A stretch of 35,268 nucleotides of DNA from Deltaproteobacteria bacterium (GCA_025361065.1 JANYAY010000178.1:1-35268); one strand, 5' to 3'. Shown: positions 25,069-34,585, counted from the stretch's first letter. The notes: generated by a model from the sequence alone, not told the origin. Numbers and translations: made by a program.

Positions 25069-26226
25069 ATGCTCGAAAAAGCTCTGAGAGGCAGCCGCGG
25101 ATACTGGATGTGGATTATTTTCTTAGTGGCCGTAACCGCCAATGGATTCTTCTTTTACTGGCAACAGCTCAATTATGGTTTAGGCATAACCGGAATGAGC
25201 CGCGATGTTTCCTGGGGGCTCTATATCGCGCAGTTTACTTTTCTTGTGGGGATTGCCGCATCGGCCGTCATGCTCGTGTTGCCTTATTACCTCCATGACT
25301 ACAAAGCTTTCGGCAAGATCACCGTCCTGGGCGAGTTTCTGGCTGTTTCGGCTGTGATCATGTGCGTGACGTTCGTTTTTGTTGATCTCGGTCAGCCCTC
25401 ACGAGTCATGAATATTTTTCTCCATCCCGCCCCGACTTCCATCCTTTTCTGGGATACAATCGTTTTGAGCGGCTATATGCTGATTAATATTATTACCGGC
25501 TGGGTTGTTCTGTCCTGTGACCGCAAAGAAGTGCCGCCGCCCGCCTGGGTAAAGCCGCTCATCTACCTGTCTATTCCCTGGGCTGTCAGCATCCATACAG
25601 TCACTGCATTTATCTATGCCGGCCTTCCCGGAAGAAGTTTCTGGCTGACGGCGATTATGGCCCCCCGGTTCCTGGCTTCCGCTTTTGCCTCCGGTCCGGC
25701 TTTGCTGATCATCTTCTGCCTGATTCTGAAAAAATACGCCGGCTTTGATGCCGGGAAGACCGCGATTCAGACGCTCGCCAAGATTGTCGCCTATGCCCTG
25801 GCCGCAAGCATCTTCTTTGTCCTGGTCGAGCTGTTCACAGCTTTTTACGGCGGTCTCCCGGAGCATGAAGCGCATTTCCGTTATCTCTTTTCCGGCCTGC
25901 ATGGCCATCATAACCTTGTCCCCTGGATGTGGACATCCGCTGTGCTTGCCTTCGGCGCACTGGCGGCGCTGATCTATCCACGGGCGCGGAATAGCGAACC
26001 TGTCCTGGTTGCGGCCTGTGCAGCGGTTTTCCTTTCCCTCTGGATCGAGAAAGGACTCGGTCTGGTCGTGACGGGTTTCATTCCTTCGCCACTCGAAGCT
26101 GTAACCGAGTATGTTCCGACGGGGCCGGAGATGGCCATTGCACTTGGTGTCTGGGCGGGTGGGTTCCTGATTTTGACCCTGCTTTACCGGATTTTCGTCG
26201 CTGTGCGCCAAGAAGAAAACAGTTGA
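25069..26226 (+). CDS. dsrP: DsrP, NrfD-family integral membrane subunit
   Basis: A 385-residue polytopic membrane protein of the NrfD/PsrC family with about ten spans, the likely quinone-interacting partner of DsrJ and DsrO. It has the family-style N-terminus GYWMWIIFLVAVTANGFFFY and later the GLPGRSFWLTAIMAPRFLAS region. The ATG at 25069 follows GAGGAT; a TTG at 25054 that overlaps dsrO is less likely. It is the last gene of the dsrMKJOP unit. Confidence 0.93.
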   Translation: MLEKALRGSRGYWMWIIFLVAVTANGFFFYWQQLNYGLGITGMSRDVSWGLYIAQFTFLVGIAASAVMLVLPYYLHDYKAFGKITVLGEFLAVSAVIMCVTFVFVDLGQPSRVMNIFLHPAPTSILFWDTIVLSGYMLINIITGWVVLSCDRKEVPPPAWVKPLIYLSIPWAVSIHTVTAFIYAGLPGRSFWLTAIMAPRFLASAFASGPALLIIFCLILKKYAGFDAGKTAIQTLAKIVAYALAASIFFVLVELFTAFYGGLPEHEAHFRYLFSGLHGHHNLVPWMWTSAVLAFGALAALIYPRARNSEPVLVAACAAVFLSLWIEKGLGLVVTGFIPSPLEAVTEYVPTGPEMAIALGVWAGGFLILTLLYRIFVAVRQEENS

Positions 26227-26407
26227 TCGGAACTATTCGATGCACCCCGCAGAACTTCTTTGGAGAACTCCTAAATTAAGCGGGGAGATCATCATTGGCA
26301 GGAAGACTTTCCCAAATCTTCTTGATCAACCACCTTGCAACAATCTGTCGAGGTATGAAATGAACGACATTATATCGCGAGCGAGCTCACGAGAATTAAC
26401 GCTCGTC

Positions 26408-26421
26408 CCGCGTGAGCGGGA
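26408..26421. terminator. Short GC-rich hairpin after dsrP
   Basis: CCCGC and GCGGG pair around GTGA. It lies 180 bases after dsrP and has no T-run, so a terminator role is only possible. Confidence 0.35.
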
Positions 26422-26523
26422 TTAAATCCGACAACGCACCTCCACCACCATCAACTGTTTCGTTGCTCCAATGCTTCCATCGCTCCGATGCTGTTTTCAG
26501 GTTAATAATTATGTTAATATTTC

Positions 26524-26552
26524 TTGACATATTTCAATTAAATAGTACTATT
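26524..26552 (+). promoter_or_regulatory. Putative ackA-xsc promoter with overlapping palindrome
   Basis: TTGACA (26524-26529), a 16-base spacer and TACTAT (26546-26551) form a promoter-like pair. The perfect palindrome AATAGTACTATT (26541-26552), extendable with mismatches, covers the -10 box, which suits a repressor operator. The genes downstream suggest sulfonate-responsive control, but no dedicated regulator gene is next to it. Confidence 0.5.
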
Positions 26553-26597
26553 CAATAAAAGTGCTCTATTTAAACAGGGGTTGTTTGGGCTCTGATT

Positions 26598-27809
26598 ATG
26601 AAAATTTTAGTCCTGAATTGCGGCAGTTCATCATTGAAATACAAGTTGTTTGATATGGAGAGCCAGGAAGTCCTGTCCCAGGGTCAGGCAGACCGCATTG
26701 GCATGCCCGACGCTCTGTTCCGGCACGAAAGAAAAGAACAGAAGACATTTTTAGATAAAACACCTCTCTCGGATCATCGTGAAGCGGTAAATGCTCTGCT
26801 TGCTTTTCTCGGAGACGCTAAACAGGGGATTCTGGCGGATATGAGGGATATCGGCGGTGTCGGACACCGGGTAGTCCACGGGGGAGAACATTTTCAGACC
26901 TCCGTTATCGTGAATCCCGCAATACGGGAAACCCTCGAGGACACCAAGAAACTGGCGCCATTGCATAATCCGCCTAACCTGATGGGAATTGATGTCTGCA
27001 CGGGGCTCATGCCCGGCGTACCTCAGGTGGCCGTCTTTGACACGGCTTTCCACCAGACCATGCCTGAATATGCCTACACCTACGCAATCCCTTACCGCTA
27101 TTATAAGGAAGACCATGTCCGGCGCTACGGTTTCCATGGCATTTCTCACCGGTATGTGGCCAACCAAACGGCAAAGATCTTACAACAGAAACTGGAAGAT
27201 TTGAAGATAATTACCTGTCATCTCGGAGCGGGCTCCAGTCTTTGCGCCGTTTCTTCCGGAAAATCGCAGGATACTTCCATGGGTTTTACGCCTCTTTCGG
27301 GTCTCGTCATGGGCACGCGATGCGGCGATATTGATCCGGCCCTCGTTTCCTTCCTGGTGGAGAAGGAACAAGTCCCCCTTTCTTCGGTCATGGAAATTCT
27401 CAATCGGCAGAGCGGTGTTTTTGGCATTTCCGGGATCTCCCCCGATTTTCGTGATCTGGAAGAAGAGGCCCGCCGCGGAAGTAAGCAGGCTCACCTGGCG
27501 CTAATGGTCTATGCCTACAGTGTGGCCCGCGGTGTTGGTTCCCTTATCCCGGCTGCGGGCGGTCTGGACGCTCTCGTCTTTACCGCGGGAATCGGCGAGC
27601 ACTCCTCGGCAATGCGCCGGCGGATTTGTGAATTTCTTTCCTGGATAGGCATTGTTCTGGATGAAGAGAAAAATGTGGACAGCACCGTCGAAGGAGTTAT
27701 TTCCCGTGAAGCTGCAAAGGTCAAAGTTCTCATCGTTCCCACCGATGAAGAAAAAATGATCGCTCAGGAGACGCGGGAGGTTTTAAAAAAACAATCAATT
27801 AGACATTAA
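26598..27809 (+). CDS. ackA: Acetate kinase
   Basis: A 403-residue acetate kinase, converting acetyl phosphate and ADP to acetate and ATP. It has the N-terminal motif LVLNCGSSSLKYKLFD, then VGHRVVHGGE, FDTAFHQTMP, YGFHGISHRYV, CHLGAGSSL, TRCGDIDP and a late GGLDALVFTAGIGEHS, all typical. It is followed by xsc after 21 bases. Xsc produces acetyl phosphate, so this pair gives substrate-level ATP directly. In many aerobic sulfonate degraders pta (phosphotransacetylase) lies near xsc instead. Confidence 0.96.
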   Translation: MKILVLNCGSSSLKYKLFDMESQEVLSQGQADRIGMPDALFRHERKEQKTFLDKTPLSDHREAVNALLAFLGDAKQGILADMRDIGGVGHRVVHGGEHFQTSVIVNPAIRETLEDTKKLAPLHNPPNLMGIDVCTGLMPGVPQVAVFDTAFHQTMPEYAYTYAIPYRYYKEDHVRRYGFHGISHRYVANQTAKILQQKLEDLKIITCHLGAGSSLCAVSSGKSQDTSMGFTPLSGLVMGTRCGDIDPALVSFLVEKEQVPLSSVMEILNRQSGVFGISGISPDFRDLEEEARRGSKQAHLALMVYAYSVARGVGSLIPAAGGLDALVFTAGIGEHSSAMRRRICEFLSWIGIVLDEEKNVDSTVEGVISREAAKVKVLIVPTDEEKMIAQETREVLKKQSIRH

Positions 27810-27830
27810 ACATGAATGGAGGTTTGAGAA

Positions 27831-29588
27831 ATGAAAAAAGTTAAGATGACGCCCAGTGAGGCGATTGTGGAAACTCTGCTTGCAGAGGGTGTGGATCATG
27901 TTTGCGGCATTGTCGGTTCGGCATTTATGGATATGCTCGATCTCTTCCCGGCTGCGGGAATCAAGTTCATCCCCGTGCGCCATGAACAAAGCGCCGCCCA
28001 TATGGAAGACGCCTATTGCCGCATTTCCGGGCGCTGCGGTGTTGTCACCGGCCAGAACGGCCCCGGCATTACCAATATGGTTACTTCCGTGGCGGCAGCG
28101 AACATGGGTCACACCCCTCTCGTGATTATTTCCCCATCGGCGGGAACACCCACCATCGGATGGGACGGCTTTCAGGAGTGCGATCAGATGTCCGTCTTTA
28201 AGGCCGTTACGAAGGCTGTCGTCCGTGTTCCCCATCCCAAGAGAGCCGCCGACTGCCTGAGAACGGCTTTCCGCATTGCTTACGCCGACCGGGGCGCCGT
28301 CCTGTATGACATCCCCCGTGATTATTTTTACGGAGAACTCGAAGATACAATTCTGAAGCCCTCCCAGTACCGGGTGGACGCCCGGGGATGCGGTTCCCGG
28401 GATCAGCTGGACCGGGCCGCCGAACTTCTGGCCAAAGCCAAAAATCCCGTGATTGTCTCCGGCCGCGGTGTGGTTGATTCCGACGCGCTGGACATCGTCC
28501 AAGCCATTGCCGAGCACCTGACGGCGCCTGTGGCGGTCACCTATCTGCACAATGATGCCTTCTACGGGAACCATCCGCTCTCCGTCGGACCCATCGGCTA
28601 TATGGGCTCCAAGGCGGCAATGAAGACCCTGGCCAAAGCCGATGTCGTGCTCGCCATCGGCACGCGCCTGTCCGTCTTCGGCACCCTGCCCCAATACGAT
28701 ATCAACTATTTCCCGGATAATGCCAAGATCATTCAGATCGACATCAATCCGAAACATATTGCCCGGACCCATCCCATCGAGGTGGGGATCATTGGTGATG
28801 CCAAGGAAGCCACCGTGGAAATCTTAAAGCGCCTGAAGTCGGCGGACAAACGCAAGCCGGACACCAAACGTCTGGAAGCGGTAGCCAAGGAAAAGAAGAA
28901 ATGGGAAAAGGAGATTGTTGATTTAGCCATGGTCAAGGGCAATCCGATGAATCCCCGCCGGGTCCTCCTGGAAATGTCCAAAATACTGCCCGACAATGCC
29001 ATTGTCACCACCGATATCGGCAACGTCGCCTCTACGGCCAACAGCTACCTCAAATTCAACCGGTCGCGCCGGCATATTGCCGCCCTGACTTTCGGGAATA
29101 CCGGTTTTGCCTATCCGGCAGCTCTGGGCGCTCAGATCGCCGCCCCCAAAGATCCGGTTATCGCCATTATCGGCGACGGCGCCTGGGGGATGAGCCTCCA
29201 TGAAGTCAGCACCGCCGTGGAGCACAACCTGCCGGTTATCGCTTGTGTTTTCCGGAACATGTGGTGGGGAGCGGAAGCCAAAAACCAGGTGGATTTCTAT
29301 AACAACCGTTTCATCGGGGTGGACATTCCCACACCGGTGAGCTTTGTGCCCGCCGCCAAGGCCCTGGGAGCCGTGAGCCTCCAGATCAGCCGACCCGAAG
29401 ACATCAAGGAAGCCTTGAATGCCAGCATCAAGAGCCGCAAACCCACCGTTCTGGAATTTTTAGTGGACGGCAAGCAGTTGGCCCCGCCCTTCCGCAAAGA
29501 TGCACTGGCACTGCCGACGCGCTTTTTGCCGAAATATGCTCATCTTGATCACCACAACTGGTACAAAGGAGGCATCGATGATTTATAA
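27831..29588 (+). CDS. xsc: Sulfoacetaldehyde acetyltransferase (ThDP-dependent)
   Basis: A 585-residue enzyme of the ThDP family with Pyr, middle and PP domains. Xsc converts sulfoacetaldehyde and phosphate to acetyl phosphate and sulfite. The catalytic glutamate is E52 ([13 protein letters not shown]), and the ThDP-magnesium motif is G448-D449-G450 through N476. Segments that recall Xsc more than acetolactate synthase are [48 protein letters not shown] and near the end [11 protein letters not shown]. The length also fits Xsc. GGAGG precedes the ATG, and the dehydrogenase gene overlaps its end by 11 bases. Family placement is strong; enzymatic activity is inferred. Another acetolactate synthase-like function is the main alternative. 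Confidence 0.86.
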   Translation: MKKVKMTPSEAIVETLLAEGVDHVCGIVGSAFMDMLDLFPAAGIKFIPVRHEQSAAHMEDAYCRISGRCGVVTGQNGPGITNMVTSVAAANMGHTPLVIISPSAGTPTIGWDGFQECDQMSVFKAVTKAVVRVPHPKRAADCLRTAFRIAYADRGAVLYDIPRDYFYGELEDTILKPSQYRVDARGCGSRDQLDRAAELLAKAKNPVIVSGRGVVDSDALDIVQAIAEHLTAPVAVTYLHNDAFYGNHPLSVGPIGYMGSKAAMKTLAKADVVLAIGTRLSVFGTLPQYDINYFPDNAKIIQIDINPKHIARTHPIEVGIIGDAKEATVEILKRLKSADKRKPDTKRLEAVAKEKKKWEKEIVDLAMVKGNPMNPRRVLLEMSKILPDNAIVTTDIGNVASTANSYLKFNRSRRHIAALTFGNTGFAYPAALGAQIAAPKDPVIAIIGDGAWGMSLHEVSTAVEHNLPVIACVFRNMWWGAEAKNQVDFYNNRFIGVDIPTPVSFVPAAKALGAVSLQISRPEDIKEALNASIKSRKPTVLEFLVDGKQLAPPFRKDALALPTRFLPKYAHLDHHNWYKGGIDDL

Positions 29589-30417
29589 AGACTTGCAAGG
29601 AAAAACAGCTATAGTAACGGGAGCGGGGAAAAAAACCGGCATTGGCTACTCCATTGCGGAAAAACTTGCCTCCTGCGGCGGCAACGTCATCATTGCCGAT
29701 CTGGGAAAAACACCCTCACCGGGAGAGTCGTTGCAATCAGCGACTGGAGAAGAAATGGATGATATTGCCGCCGAACTGGCAAAAATGCATGGCATCAGGA
29801 CACTGGCCGTGGCCGTCGATGTGACGGACAACAAGGCCATCGGGGCAATGGTTACAACCATAACAAAAACCTTTGACCACATTGATATTCTTTGCAACAA
29901 TGCGGGGGCATCCTTTGGCGTCCCGAATACGGTTTTGAGTTATGACGAAGCGGCCTGGATCAAGACGATTGATGTAAATCTGTTTTCCGTCTTCCGCCTA
30001 TCGCGGGCCGTCATTCCCCTGATGGCGGGCAAACCTGCGGCCATCATCAATACGGCCTCCCGGGCCGGCAAGGTGCCGCCAATTTTCAACAGTGCTTATG
30101 CCGTGGCCAAGGCCGGTGTTATCATGCTGACCAAGACCATGGCCAAAGAACTGGGCGCGGCGGGAATCCGCGTCAATGCGATCTGCCCGGGGCAGATCGC
30201 CACGGATTTGGAGAAATGGCGGTTCGGCCTGGAAGCGTCGTTTTTCGGCACGACGATTGAGGAGCGGGAAAAGGAAATGTGCAAGACAATTCCTTTGGGA
30301 TATATCGGACCACCCCGTGAAGCTGCTGATTTAGTTCTTTTTCTGGCTTCCGACGCCTCGCGGTATATTACCGGACAGGCCATCAATATCGATGGCGGCC
30401 AGTGTATGGAATTATAG
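29578..30417 (+). CDS. Short-chain dehydrogenase/reductase
   Basis: A 279-residue SDR oxidoreductase. The nucleotide motif [10 protein letters not shown] is at residues 14-23, NNAG at 107-110, and the catalytic set S161, Y174 and K178 (SAYAVAK). D41 after the second strand suggests NAD preference. The last residues DGGQCMEL are typical of the family. It overlaps the end of xsc and starts after an AAAGGAGG site. In this operon it could oxidise a hydroxylated sulfonate (isethionate, sulfolactate or dihydroxypropanesulfonate). Only the family is certain. Confidence 0.85.
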   Translation: MIYKDLQGKTAIVTGAGKKTGIGYSIAEKLASCGGNVIIADLGKTPSPGESLQSATGEEMDDIAAELAKMHGIRTLAVAVDVTDNKAIGAMVTTITKTFDHIDILCNNAGASFGVPNTVLSYDEAAWIKTIDVNLFSVFRLSRAVIPLMAGKPAAIINTASRAGKVPPIFNSAYAVAKAGVIMLTKTMAKELGAAGIRVNAICPGQIATDLEKWRFGLEASFFGTTIEEREKEMCKTIPLGYIGPPREAADLVLFLASDASRYITGQAINIDGGQCMEL

Positions 30418-30454
30418 TGAAACGAAACAACCAACCATTTTAGGAGGAAAGTTC

Positions 30455-32152
30455 ATGGAGAAAATTATTGGCGGCCGGTTGGCCGCAGAAGCGCTCTTAG
30501 AGCGGGACATAGATTACATTTTTACACTTAGCGGCGGGCATATTACCCCTATCTACCAATTTCTGGAAAATTCCCGCATCACTCTTTTCGACACGCGTCA
30601 TGAACAGGCGGCCGTCTTTATGGCCGAGGCCTGGGCAAAGATGACCCGTAAGCCCGCCGTAGCCATGGTGACGGCAGGGCCGGGATTCACCAATGCCCTG
30701 TCCGGCATTGCCAGCGCAAGGCTGTCCAACACTCCGGTGATTCTCATTTCCGGTGTTGTGGGTTTGGATGCTTCCGAGAAACTCGATCTCCAGGATATGG
30801 TCCAACAACCCGTAATTGCACCGATGGTTAAGAAGGCTCTGACCTGCCAGGTTGCAGAACGCATCCCGGAATATATCGATATGGCTTTCCGCATAGCCAT
30901 GAGTGGACGACCCGGCCCAGTCTACCTGGAGATACCCTGCAATCTGCTCAATGCCACAATTGATCCGTCCAAAGTCAAGAAGCCGCACACGATGATCACA
31001 TCCAAACCCGTTGACCGGGAAAACACTCAAAAGGTTGTTGACCTTCTGCAGGCGGCGAAAAATCCCATCGTCATCGCCGGCAGCGGCGCCTGGTATGACG
31101 ATGCCGGCGCGGAACTCATTAAGTTTGTTGAAAACGCAGGAATTCCCGCCTTTACGTCAGGTATGGCACGGGGTATTATTTCCGACACCCATCCCCTCTG
31201 TTTTGAATCCTCCATGGCCATACGCCCGAGTGGGTGCCTGATGGCTGATTTCAGCACTGATCTGGTCCTTTTCCTCGGCGACAGTTTGAGTCTCTTCTAT
31301 ATGTTTGGGGAAATTTTCCCGTCTTCCGCCAAGTTCATTCAGGTGGACATCGAACAAAGCGAGATCGGACGCAACCGCACCGTCGATCTGGGCATCGTCA
31401 GCGACATCAAATCTTTTCTTACAGAATTGAATGGAATTCTGCAGGAGAAGGCCATCGGCGCCACCCTCCGGAAGCAATTCGAACCCTGGGTAGAAATTGT
31501 CCGGAAGGCGGACAAGGACGGCAAGGAACAGGCCAAATCCCTTTGGGAATGCAAAACCCTGCCCATACACCCCATGCGGCTGGCCAGAGAGGTCAACGAT
31601 TTCATGAATCGGGAGGATGATATAGTCATCGCCGACGGCGGAGATACCTGCACCTGGATGGGTATGACTCGAACAGTCGTCAAGGGCGGAACCTATCTGG
31701 ATTATGGCCTTTATGGATGCCTGGCGGTGGGACTTCCCTATGCCATTGCGGCAAAACTAAAGAATCCGGATAAACGTGTTCTCGCCATCATGGGTGACGG
31801 CTCTACCGGTTTCAATTTCATGGAATATCATACCGCCATCCGCAAGAATGTTCCGATTGTAGTGGTAATCGGCAACGACCAGGCCTGGGGCATGATTATG
31901 CACAGCCAGCAGTTGCGCCTGGGACACAATATCCCCAACGGAACGGAACTGGGCTGGGTAGATTACCATAAGATGGTGGAGACCATGGGAGGCTTCGGCA
32001 TTTGCGTGGAGAGGCCGGAAGATATCCGGCCGGCTCTGGAGGCGGCTTTTGCTTCCGGGAAGACGGCCTGTGTCAATGTCAAGGTCGATCCTACCATTAT
32101 CAGCCCGGGCAGCGTGGCCCTGGCGAATATTGGCGGATACAAATGCGAATGA
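30455..32152 (+). CDS. Second full-length ThDP-dependent enzyme, acetolactate synthase/lyase-like
   Basis: A 565-residue three-domain ThDP enzyme. The activating glutamate is E50 (DTRHEQAAVFMAEAW) and the ThDP-magnesium motif is G447-D448-G449 followed by VVIGND. The N-terminus LSGGHITPIYQFLE resembles 2-hydroxyacyl-CoA lyases and acetolactate synthases, not Xsc. It is not the small two-subunit type of sulfopyruvate decarboxylase (ComD/ComE). Given its place after xsc and the dehydrogenase, it may form sulfoacetaldehyde from a C3 sulfonate, by decarboxylating sulfopyruvate or cleaving a ketol. TAGGAGGAAA precedes the ATG. Substrate is unknown. Confidence 0.75.
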   Translation: MEKIIGGRLAAEALLERDIDYIFTLSGGHITPIYQFLENSRITLFDTRHEQAAVFMAEAWAKMTRKPAVAMVTAGPGFTNALSGIASARLSNTPVILISGVVGLDASEKLDLQDMVQQPVIAPMVKKALTCQVAERIPEYIDMAFRIAMSGRPGPVYLEIPCNLLNATIDPSKVKKPHTMITSKPVDRENTQKVVDLLQAAKNPIVIAGSGAWYDDAGAELIKFVENAGIPAFTSGMARGIISDTHPLCFESSMAIRPSGCLMADFSTDLVLFLGDSLSLFYMFGEIFPSSAKFIQVDIEQSEIGRNRTVDLGIVSDIKSFLTELNGILQEKAIGATLRKQFEPWVEIVRKADKDGKEQAKSLWECKTLPIHPMRLAREVNDFMNREDDIVIADGGDTCTWMGMTRTVVKGGTYLDYGLYGCLAVGLPYAIAAKLKNPDKRVLAIMGDGSTGFNFMEYHTAIRKNVPIVVVIGNDQAWGMIMHSQQLRLGHNIPNGTELGWVDYHKMVETMGGFGICVERPEDIRPALEAAFASGKTACVNVKVDPTIISPGSVALANIGGYKCE

Positions 32153-32224
32153 GCCGCAAACACGGCATCCGCCGGCAAGAGAAAAAAGACGCAATGAGAT
32201 AACCCGACAAAAGGAGGAGTCCCC

Positions 32225-33511
32225 ATGAGTGAAGTACCTGCAGCCAAGGAATACAAGTTGTCCAAGCGTAGTTCCTACTACATTTTTACCCTGCTGTTTC
32301 TCCTGTATTTCTTCGATTATGTTGATCGGACAGTTGTCACATCTCTGGCACCCTTCATTAAAGTGGAGTGGGGTCTGACAGACGCCCAGACCGGTCTGCT
32401 CATGTCAGTTGTCTACTGGTCTATCGTCGCCTTCGTCTTTCCTGTTTCGATCATTGTGGACCGCTGGAGCCGGAAAAAGACGATCGGCATCATGGCCCTT
32501 CTCTGGACCGCCGCAACGGTCGCCTGCGCTTTCACCAGGACATTTCCCCAGTTGCTTATGGCCCGCTCCGCCATCGGGATCGGCGAGGCCGGATATGCTC
32601 CCGCCGGCACGGCCCTGATTTCCGGTTTGTTTCCTCCGGAAAAACGCTCCCGCATGATGGGATTCTGGAATATGTCCATTCCCCTAGGTATTGCCATCGG
32701 CATTGGCCTCGGCGGTTTTATAGCTACACACTGGGGCTGGCGGCATGCCTTCGGCGTAGTGGCCCTTCCCGGGGCAATTGTCGCCATCCTTTTTTTCTTC
32801 ATCAAGGACTATAAAACGGTGGAGTTGACCAAAGGCGATGCCGGACAAACAAACGCCAAGATGAACAAGATGGATATTGCCAGGAGATTTATCCGCACCC
32901 CCTCGCTGATATTGACTTATATCGGGTTTATCGGTTGCGTCTTCGCCAGCAATGCGGTCATCTTCTGGCTTCCCACTTTTTTTCACCGGACCACAGGCAT
33001 TTCCATCGCCGATGCCGGCATGAAAACGAGCGCACTCATGTTACTGGCAATAGTCGGCCTTCCTCTGGGAGGATGGCTGGCCGATATGTGGTTTAAAAAA
33101 CGTCCGAATGCCCGACTGCTGTTTCCTGCGCTAACCGCTATCCTCGCCGCCAGCTCAATGTTTATCGCTTTTTCTTTCCTGGAGGGGAAAGCGCAATACA
33201 TGGTTCTTCTGTTACATGGCGTTCTGGCCAGTGCTTATGCCCCGGCGGCTATTACTGCCACGCAGGAAGTCATTCATCCGGGCCTGAGGGCCGTTTCCTA
33301 CTCCCTGTGTGTCATTGTTCAGAATCTTCTGGGGGCGTCTCTGGCACCGATTGTCATAGGCGCGATTTCCGATAGTTATGATATCAAAGTTGCGATGTCT
33401 GTTGTCCCCATCGCCCTCGTAATATCGGCGCTGGCATTTTTTGCCGGATCTTATTATTACAAAAAAGATTTGAGCAGGGTGGAAAAGGTTGCCCTGGAAT
33501 GCGAAAGCTGA
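32225..33511 (+). CDS. MFS transporter, probable organic anion (sulfonate) importer
   Basis: A 428-residue major facilitator with about 12 spans. It has a motif-A-like loop DRWSRKK after the second span and a related ADMWFKKRP in the second half, and a conserved GIGEAGYAPAGTALISGLFP in the fourth to fifth span region typical of spinster/anion-symporter-like members. A long cytoplasmic loop separates the halves around residue 200. AAGGAGG precedes the ATG. It lies within the xsc run, so import of the sulfonate substrate is a reasonable but untested guess. Confidence 0.82.
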   Translation: MSEVPAAKEYKLSKRSSYYIFTLLFLLYFFDYVDRTVVTSLAPFIKVEWGLTDAQTGLLMSVVYWSIVAFVFPVSIIVDRWSRKKTIGIMALLWTAATVACAFTRTFPQLLMARSAIGIGEAGYAPAGTALISGLFPPEKRSRMMGFWNMSIPLGIAIGIGLGGFIATHWGWRHAFGVVALPGAIVAILFFFIKDYKTVELTKGDAGQTNAKMNKMDIARRFIRTPSLILTYIGFIGCVFASNAVIFWLPTFFHRTTGISIADAGMKTSALMLLAIVGLPLGGWLADMWFKKRPNARLLFPALTAILAASSMFIAFSFLEGKAQYMVLLLHGVLASAYAPAAITATQEVIHPGLRAVSYSLCVIVQNLLGASLAPIVIGAISDSYDIKVAMSVVPIALVISALAFFAGSYYYKKDLSRVEKVALECES

Positions 33512-33548
33512 AGGGTGAAATGATTGCAGGAATGAAAGAGAGAAAAAT

Positions 33549-34571
33549 ATGAAAGCAGTCGTTTTTCGTCAGGGGAGGGGTTTAGTTTATGAAGATGTCC
33601 CCGATTACAAGACAGGAACTGATGAGGTGCTGGTTCGGGTAGCCAATACGGGCTTCTGCGGTTCCGATCATTCTCTGGTCAAAGGCGGATTGGTGCAGGA
33701 CGGTTATATCCTTGGTCACGAAATCAGTGCCGTCGTCGTGGAAAAAGGAGCCAAGGCCTACGGCCCGGCTCTGGGAACCCGTGTTTGTATCCGTCCGACG
33801 TATTGCGGAACTTGCGCCAATTGTCTTTCCGGCAGACAGCACCTCTGCCGGACCGGCCGGCGAACCGCGGGAATCGGCGACTTACCCGGTGGCTTTGCCC
33901 AGTTTGTCAAAGTCTATCCGCAGATGCTGATTCCTATCCCGGCAGGAGTGGATTCGCGCAATGCCGCGCTGGCGGAGACCTTTGCATCCGCCCTGCACGC
34001 CATCAATTGTACGGGAGATCAGAAGGGTTCCGCTCTGGTGATGGGAGGAGGACCCATCGGACTTTCCGCCGTCGCAATTCTTAAAATTCTCGGTTATAGT
34101 CCCATTGTGCTCTTCGAGCCGGTGAAGGCAAAGAGAGACATAGCCCTCCTCTATGGAGCCGAACATGTATTCGACCCGCGGGAAGAGGATCTCAACTCGC
34201 GGGTTATGGCGCTTGTTCCCGGTGGGTTTGATAAAACGTTCGAATGTTCCGGTGTAACGGCCAATGTCAGCCGCGCGATCACTCTCGCGGCTGACGGGGG
34301 ACAGGTATGTGTTGTGAGCGTTATCTTCCAACCGCTGGAGATCGCCGAGCCCTATCTCATAAATTTCAAGGAAGTGCGCCTGACGGCTTCCATCTCCAAT
34401 ACGCACCAGGAAAACATCCAGTGCCTCAACTGGATGGCCAAGGGCATTCTGGACGCCCGACCGCTCATCTCTGATGATGAACCTCTGGAGCGTTTGCCTG
34501 CCGTTTACCGGGAGAGAATCGATACCGGTCTGGCCGTGAAAGTGATGCTCCGGATTGGCGAGGAATTCTAA
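33549..34571 (+). CDS. Zinc-dependent medium-chain dehydrogenase
   Basis: A 340-residue MDR-family dehydrogenase. Catalytic zinc ligands are C37 (FCGSDH) and H57-E58 (GHE). Structural zinc cysteines are C86, C89, C92 and C100 (CGTCANC...C). The nucleotide motif GGGPIGLS follows near 168, and an acidic residue (LFEPVKAKRD) after the next strand favours NAD. It could oxidise a hydroxyl group of the sulfonate or reduce an aldehyde. The pairing of an SDR and an MDR with an MFS recalls the HpsO, HpsP and HpsU set for dihydroxypropanesulfonate, though this is only an analogy. The ribosome binding site is weak. Confidence 0.85.
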   Translation: MKAVVFRQGRGLVYEDVPDYKTGTDEVLVRVANTGFCGSDHSLVKGGLVQDGYILGHEISAVVVEKGAKAYGPALGTRVCIRPTYCGTCANCLSGRQHLCRTGRRTAGIGDLPGGFAQFVKVYPQMLIPIPAGVDSRNAALAETFASALHAINCTGDQKGSALVMGGGPIGLSAVAILKILGYSPIVLFEPVKAKRDIALLYGAEHVFDPREEDLNSRVMALVPGGFDKTFECSGVTANVSRAITLAADGGQVCVVSVIFQPLEIAEPYLINFKEVRLTASISNTHQENIQCLNWMAKGILDARPLISDDEPLERLPAVYRERIDTGLAVKVMLRIGEEF

Positions 34572-34585
34572 GGGACAGGCGTAAT

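Larger units (their letters stand above)
26227..26597. other. 371-base gap between dsrP and ackA
   Basis: No gene is supported; a 61-codon frame at 26240 looks random. It holds a hairpin CCCGC-GTGA-GCGGG (26408-26421) that may end or stabilise the dsr transcript, and a promoter with palindrome (26524-26552) before ackA. There is no strong ribosome binding site before ackA. Confidence 0.55.

Noticed and set aside
25399-26211. 270-codon minus-strand frame opposite dsrP
   Set aside because: The dsrP frame has clear membrane spans and NrfD features; the opposite frame is polar, low in hydrophobic segments and without recognisable domains.
26240-26425. 61-codon frame after dsrP
   Set aside because: No ribosome binding site, no resemblance to a family, and it runs through a hairpin repeat.
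27795-28772. 325-codon minus-strand frame opposite xsc
   Set aside because: It is a shadow of xsc: it lies opposite a gene with clear ThDP motifs, is rich in Gly/His/Asp typical of antisense reading of GC-rich coding DNA, and has no motif of its own.
27831-29588. Acetolactate synthase (ilvB) as the call
   Set aside because: No ilvN or ilvC nearby, and several segments match Xsc better; the ackA and dsr context also supports Xsc.
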